Assembly: GCA_017434455.1 (NCBI GenBank)
Contig: JAFRFG010000064.1
Span: 43,714 to 107,713 of the forward strand
DNA: 64,000 nt
Direction: 5' to 3'
From: Thermoguttaceae bacterium
Lineage (GTDB): Bacteria > Planctomycetota > Planctomycetia > Pirellulales > Thermoguttaceae
Shown here: positions 60,122 through 64,000 of the stretch, one piece after another
Layout of the letters: each line of letters begins with the position of its first letter
Numbering within the stretch: the stretch's first letter is position 1
The notes under the pieces: model-generated
The model's input: only the letters and a program-made list of their open reading frames with translations
What the model was told of the DNA's origin: nothing
The model's database searches: none
Position numbers and translations under genes: made by a program

Positions 60122-61486
60122 ATGAAGAAATCAAACGATCTGTCCCGCCGTGATTTTTTGCGCGCCGGGGCCATCTCCGCCGCGGCGATGACCGCCGCTC
60201 CCGTGATCGCCAATACCGCCGACGCCGATACCCCCGCGATTTTGGGAGGGCCGGCGGCCCGTACCACCGGGTACCCGCGCTGGCCGCACTGGTCGAGCGA
60301 GTATAACGCGGAGATCGCGGCGGTGATGGAGCGCGGCGTCTGGAGCCGGGCCGAGCGCGTGACCGAGTTCGAGCATCAGTGGGCCGAAATGAACGGTGCC
60401 AAGCACTGCCTGGCCGTCGTCAACGGGACGAACGCCCTGTCGGCTTCGTTTATGGAACTCGATATCAACCCCGGCGACGAGGTGATCTGCTCCCCCTATA
60501 CCTTCAGCGCCTCGATCTTCGGTATCCTCTACAAGGGGGCGATGCCGGTGTGGGCCGATATCGATCCGGAAACCAGCCAGGTCGACGTCGAAAAGCTCCG
60601 CGCCAAGATCACCCCGCGCACCAAGGGGATTATGGTGGTCCATATCTGCGGTCTTCCGGCCGATATGACCGCGATTATGGAGATCGCCCGCGAGCATAAC
60701 CTCTTTGTGGTCGAGGACGCCTGCCAGGCGCACTTATCGTCGATCAACGGCAAGAAGGTCGGTACCTTCGGCAACGCCGGCTGCTTCAGCTTCCAGACGA
60801 GCAAGTGCATCCCGATCGGCGAGGGAGGGGGTATCCTGACCGACGATCCCGACTTCTACGACCGGCTCTATTCGTATCACAACTACGGTTACGCCACGAC
60901 CATTATGCCCGGCACCTGGGGTTCGATCCACTCGTTCCGTCTGGCGAACAAGATCCGCATGGCCGAGTACCAGGCGGCGATGGGGCTTTGCCAGCTGCGC
61001 GTCGCCGAGGAGAACCACATCAAGCGCAACGAAAACGGCAACTACCTGCGCGAGCTTCTGGCCGATCTTCAGGGGGTCCGCACGGTTCGGTACAACCCGG
61101 GGGTCGACTCGGTCTCGCACTACCTCTTCCCGATGATCTTCGATGAAGGGAACGATGCCCTCAAGGGGATGACCCGCGAACAGTTCATCAACGCGATCAG
61201 CGCCGAAGGGGTTGGGGCGACGGTCGGGTACCCGAACGATCCGCTCTACGGCCAGAAGCTGATCGAGACCACCTTCCAGTCGCCGATCTATAAGAAGTTC
61301 TACGGCGATATCGATTTCGAGGCGTACAAAGAAGAGAATAACTGCCCGGCCCTGGCGAAGACCTGCGATACCTCGATCTGGTTCTCCGGTCAGGGGCTCT
61401 TCCTGGGCGACCGTCAGGTGATGGACGAGATTTACCTCGCCTTCAAGAAGGTTCTTTCCCACGCCGAACAGATCGCCAAGGCGTAA
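60122..61486 (+). CDS. Tat-exported DegT/DnrJ/EryC1/StrS-family PLP protein
   Basis: A 454-residue protein whose body is a fold-type I PLP aminotransferase of the sugar-aminotransferase family: VNGTNALSASFMEL, VICSPYTFSASIFG, VEDACQAHLSSINGKKVGTFG and the lysine site CFSFQTSKCIPIGEGGGIL. The lysine that binds PLP is present. Before it is a twin-arginine leader, SRRDFLRAGAISAAAMTAAP, so the enzyme appears to be folded with its cofactor and exported. Family members normally act on nucleotide sugars in the cytoplasm, so the exported form must use another substrate; this kind occurs in planctomycetes and their relatives. AAGGAG lies nine bases before the ATG. Confidence 0.88.
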   Translation: MKKSNDLSRRDFLRAGAISAAAMTAAPVIANTADADTPAILGGPAARTTGYPRWPHWSSEYNAEIAAVMERGVWSRAERVTEFEHQWAEMNGAKHCLAVVNGTNALSASFMELDINPGDEVICSPYTFSASIFGILYKGAMPVWADIDPETSQVDVEKLRAKITPRTKGIMVVHICGLPADMTAIMEIAREHNLFVVEDACQAHLSSINGKKVGTFGNAGCFSFQTSKCIPIGEGGGILTDDPDFYDRLYSYHNYGYATTIMPGTWGSIHSFRLANKIRMAEYQAAMGLCQLRVAEENHIKRNENGNYLRELLADLQGVRTVRYNPGVDSVSHYLFPMIFDEGNDALKGMTREQFINAISAEGVGATVGYPNDPLYGQKLIETTFQSPIYKKFYGDIDFEAYKEENNCPALAKTCDTSIWFSGQGLFLGDRQVMDEIYLAFKKVLSHAEQIAKA

Positions 61487-61510
61487 AGGGGCGCGCGGCG
61501 TCCTTTAGAA

Positions 61511-61548
61511 ACACAAAAAAAGCCGCTTAAAAGCGGCTTTTTTTGTGT
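61511..61548. terminator. Bidirectional intrinsic terminator, 18-bp perfect stem
   Basis: Bases 61511-61528 and 61531-61548 are perfectly complementary around a two-base centre, with seven As on the left arm and seven Ts on the right, and a GC core. It lies between the convergent DegT-family and GH97 genes. Confidence 0.9.
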
Positions 61549-61566
61549 CGGCGTTAAGCGGCCGCG

Positions 61567-63573
61567 TCAGCGGGACTCTTGGGTCAGCACCGCGTTCCAG
61601 CCCCCTTCGCGGGCCATCGGGATCGAGACGGTTTCCCCCGCGTGAAAACTCCGGCGGGCGATGGCGAGCGATTCGGCGTTTTCGTTTGAGTCCGGCGCGT
61701 CGGTGTAGAGGTCCGCGCTGTACGTCGTCCCCTCGGGGAGGAAATCGAGCGGCACCTCGATTGTTTTCTGCTCCCCGGCGTTCATCGCCGAGAGGTACCA
61801 CTTTTCGCCGCTTTGGCGCGCCACGACGATGTATTCCCCGATTTCACCGGCCAGCGCGATGGTTTTGTCCCAGCAGGCGGGCAGATTCTTGAGCATTTCG
61901 GCCCCCGGCTGACCGAGATAATGCTGCGGCGTGTCGCACAGGGTCATCAGCGGGGAATCGTACACGACGCACTGCGCCAGAGCCAGCGCGCGCGTCCCCA
62001 TTTGCGGGGCGTCGTTTTTCGGGTCCCCCTGCGGCTGAAATTGGTCCGAATGCCGATTGACAAAGCCGCCCGGCGTGAAATCGCCGCGGCCGAGCAGGTA
62101 CCGGGTAAAGGGGATCGTCAGCGCGTGAGTCGGCGTGACGTCGCTGCACCACTTATTGAACTCGTTCCCCATGACCCCTTCCTGCGTCAGGAAGTTCGGC
62201 CAGGTCCGGCAGATGCCGCTCGGCGGGAAGACGCCGTGGAAGTTGATCTGAAGGTGATATTTGGCCGCCAGCTGAATCGTTCGATAGGTCCACTCGACCA
62301 CCTCCTGATCTTCCCGTTCGATGAAGTCGATCTTCAGTCCGGCGACTCCTTTGCTCGAGTAGAACCGGAACGCCTTCTCGACGCCGCAGACCCTAAGATC
62401 GGAACTGGCCGTCCAGACGAAGACGCGGATACCTTTTTCTTTCGCGTAGCGCAGCGCCTCGTCGAAGTCGACCTTGTCGCTGCCGCTGAGAATATCGACC
62501 GTCACGTCTTTCGGAATCCGAATCGGTTCGTTTTCAAACCATGTGGTTTCCCGCGGGACATCGACGTTGATCCCGTACCACGGGACATCGAGCGTCGTGT
62601 ACGGCCAGCCCATCGCCGCGGCCAGATCGACTTTCTCTTTGTACGTGTCGGTGGTTAGGTCCCAGTTGCTGTGCGCCCACCAGTCCCAGCTTGTGACCCC
62701 GGGCATGATCCAGTCGGTATCGGCGATGGCGCAGGGGGGATTGAGGTTGAGGATCACGCCGGAGTTATTGACCAGATCGATCGCCGTTTTCCCCAGCAGA
62801 ACCACCCGCCACGGGGTTTGAAGCGGCAGATTTCCGGCTGCCAGGTGATTGCCGTCTTTGCGGGGGGTAAGCCCGAGCGCGGCGGCGTTTTCCCCCGGAA
62901 CCGAGCGAAAATGCGCCTTCGGCCAGTGAGTGACTTCGGCTTCGGCCAGCGCCGCGTAACCGAATTTGCCGGTCACCGTCAGCGGTAGGGCGTAGATCCC
63001 TTCCGGCCGCAGCTGGGAAAGGGTGGTCTTGTTGAACGGGGCCTCGTGCGAGGAGTCGAGACGCCCGTTGTCCGAGGCCCAGCAGGTCAGGTCCGAATCG
63101 AACCGGAAACAGGTCTTCTCGTCGGTCAGGACATAGCGCTCATCCTCCTTGCCCGGGACGACATAGCGGAAGGCGAACCCGTCGTCGTAGGCGCGCAGGA
63201 CAAGCGCGAAACAGCGGTTCGGCGCCGAACGCTCTTGGCAGTAAATCGTCACCTCCGCGGCCCGGTCCCGAACGACGCGGTTGCGCCCGAACCGGTTTTC
63301 CCACGTGTTGTTGATCTGGCGCGTTTCGGTCCTCAAGACGGACATCGGACCGTAAGGGCCGTCTTCAAACGTCAGTCCCAGCGGGGAATCGGTTAACACC
63401 GTCTCTCCGCAAAAAGTAAGGCCGAGCGCCAGGGTGTCGTCGACCGTGACCGTGCCCCGAACGAGTTTTCGCGGGGAATCGATCGTCACTTCGGCGGCCG
63501 CCGCCGAGGCGAAAGACGCGGCGCAGGCCAAGGCCGCGAAAACACCGGAGAAAACGCTCAGTCTGATCTTCAT
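61567..63573 (-). CDS. Secreted GH97-family glycosidase
   Basis: A 668-residue exported alpha-glycosidase-like enzyme. A signal peptide (MKIRLSVFSGVFAALACAAS) precedes the GH97 N-terminal beta-sandwich (to about residue 270), the catalytic barrel with TSWDWWAHSNWD, YTTLDVPWYG and GVAGLKIDFIEREDQEVVEW, INFHGVFPPSGICRTWPN and TQEGVMGNEFNKW, and the C-terminal beta domain. The DFIEREDQ segment carries the aspartate that acts as nucleophile in retaining GH97 members, suggesting alpha-galactosidase-type rather than SusB-type inverting activity; that is family-based inference. The start is the ATG at 63573, since upstream sequence belongs to the preceding gene. It follows the ceramidase-like gene by 38 bases. 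Confidence 0.9.
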   Translation of the reverse strand: MKIRLSVFSGVFAALACAASFASAAAAEVTIDSPRKLVRGTVTVDDTLALGLTFCGETVLTDSPLGLTFEDGPYGPMSVLRTETRQINNTWENRFGRNRVVRDRAAEVTIYCQERSAPNRCFALVLRAYDDGFAFRYVVPGKEDERYVLTDEKTCFRFDSDLTCWASDNGRLDSSHEAPFNKTTLSQLRPEGIYALPLTVTGKFGYAALAEAEVTHWPKAHFRSVPGENAAALGLTPRKDGNHLAAGNLPLQTPWRVVLLGKTAIDLVNNSGVILNLNPPCAIADTDWIMPGVTSWDWWAHSNWDLTTDTYKEKVDLAAAMGWPYTTLDVPWYGINVDVPRETTWFENEPIRIPKDVTVDILSGSDKVDFDEALRYAKEKGIRVFVWTASSDLRVCGVEKAFRFYSSKGVAGLKIDFIEREDQEVVEWTYRTIQLAAKYHLQINFHGVFPPSGICRTWPNFLTQEGVMGNEFNKWCSDVTPTHALTIPFTRYLLGRGDFTPGGFVNRHSDQFQPQGDPKNDAPQMGTRALALAQCVVYDSPLMTLCDTPQHYLGQPGAEMLKNLPACWDKTIALAGEIGEYIVVARQSGEKWYLSAMNAGEQKTIEVPLDFLPEGTTYSADLYTDAPDSNENAESLAIARRSFHAGETVSIPMAREGGWNAVLTQESR

Positions 63574-63611
63574 TGATAGTCTTTCTTTTTTAAAGTGCTG
63601 GATTGGTTTGA

Positions 63612-64000
63612 TTACTTCCGCGGCGCGCCTTCCCACCCGGGGTGGGCGATCAAGTCGGCGAGGACCTCGCGGATCCCCTCCTTTAAGACCGGCTCGATTT
63701 CGGGGGTGACCAGGCAGGCGCCGGGACTCGATTCGTATCCCCCCTCGTCGAAGACCTTGGCCACCGGCATATACTCGTACAGACCGTTGCTGTAGGCGGC
63801 CGTCGCCAGGAAGTTCTCGGGGACCAGTTCCTGCGCGTAGAGCTGGTACTCGATGCACAGTTCCCCCAGGTCGATCGAGAGGATATTCACCTCCCCGGCG
63901 TTAAACCGCGTGATCGACGAGCGCTTCCAGTGGTCGAGGGTTTTTTCGAGGTAGGCGTGTATCCCCCAGGTCGAGTGACGGGGGTTGACCCTTTCCGGGT
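63612..64000 (-). CDS. Neutral-ceramidase-like protein, second copy, 5' part outside the window
   Basis: The frame is open to the right edge of the window and gives the last 129 residues of a protein very close to the one at 58471. Shared segments are ITRFNAGEVNILS, YQLYAQELVPENFLATAA, VFDEGGYES and VLADLIAHPGWEGAP. The visible part has no stop or frameshift. The GTG at 63890 is an internal valine, not a start. Its nearness to the GH97 gene (38 bases) suggests one transcript. Confidence 0.85.
   Translation of the reverse strand, partial: PERVNPRHSTWGIHAYLEKTLDHWKRSSITRFNAGEVNILSIDLGELCIEYQLYAQELVPENFLATAAYSNGLYEYMPVAKVFDEGGYESSPGACLVTPEIEPVLKEGIREVLADLIAHPGWEGAPRK

Overview
The window looks like chromosomal DNA of a planctomycete, perhaps a host-associated or otherwise anaerobic member. 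It is GC-rich. It carries a DUF1559 prepilin-like protein with an [11 protein letters not shown]-terminus and a C-terminal DG motif. It also has several DUF1080 domains, a Gfo/Idh/MocA oxidoreductase with a twin-arginine leader, and many secreted hydrolases in paralogous series. This assignment rests on gene families, not on a marker gene; no rRNA, tRNA, CRISPR array, transposase or phage gene was seen. No gene-free stretch exceeds 300 bases.

Region 1 (1-25 kb) is mostly housekeeping. It holds the 3' part of transketolase, an unidentified 540-aa protein and a secreted protein with two fused DUF3089 esterase-like domains. A long minus-strand series follows: Rep/UvrD-type helicase, a proline-rich protein, ApgM, GlgB, a GspE/PilB-type ATPase, a membrane-anchored HtrA-like protease, a membrane-anchored unknown, an AddA/RecB-like helicase lacking its nuclease domain, ApbE and QueA. 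Divergent from queA are a GT4 glycosyltransferase, a nucleoside-phosphorylase-fold protein and the lipid II flippase MurJ.

Region 2 (25-40 kb) is an accessory area of exported proteins and local duplication. It has a Tat-exported cupin-like protein, a small VOC-like protein and a secreted double DUF1080 protein. Three tandem copies of a signal-peptide plus C-terminal-anchor family follow, the middle one broken by an in-frame TAG. Then come five PAF-acetylhydrolase-like GDSL esterases, split by a Gfo/Idh/MocA-HEAT-DUF1080 fusion, and a two-gene small membrane protein unit present twice. DUF1080 and Gfo/Idh/MocA proteins are the partners of 3-keto-glycoside cleavage, so this area probably processes decorated glycans outside the cytoplasm.

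Region 3 (39.7-58.5 kb) has a complete type I restriction-modification operon (hsdM-hsdS-hsdR, with an AT-rich hsdS). Next is a minus-strand operon of a prepilin-like protein, a MotA/TolQ/ExbB channel, a DUF2149 protein and a membrane-anchored CobN-family chelatase, which resembles the HmuU-HmuV-HmuS part of anaerobic haem-utilisation loci. Two tandem 760-aa glycosidase-like proteins and a type II restriction-modification pair follow.

Region 4 (58.5-64 kb) carries two neutral-ceramidase-like proteins (the second cut by the window end), a Tat-exported DegT-family PLP protein and a GH97 glycosidase. The strongest leads are the HmuUVS-like operon with its prepilin-like first gene, the oxidoreductase-DUF1080 fusion inside the esterase expansion, the repeated small membrane-protein pair next to the type I system, and the amber-interrupted paralogue.
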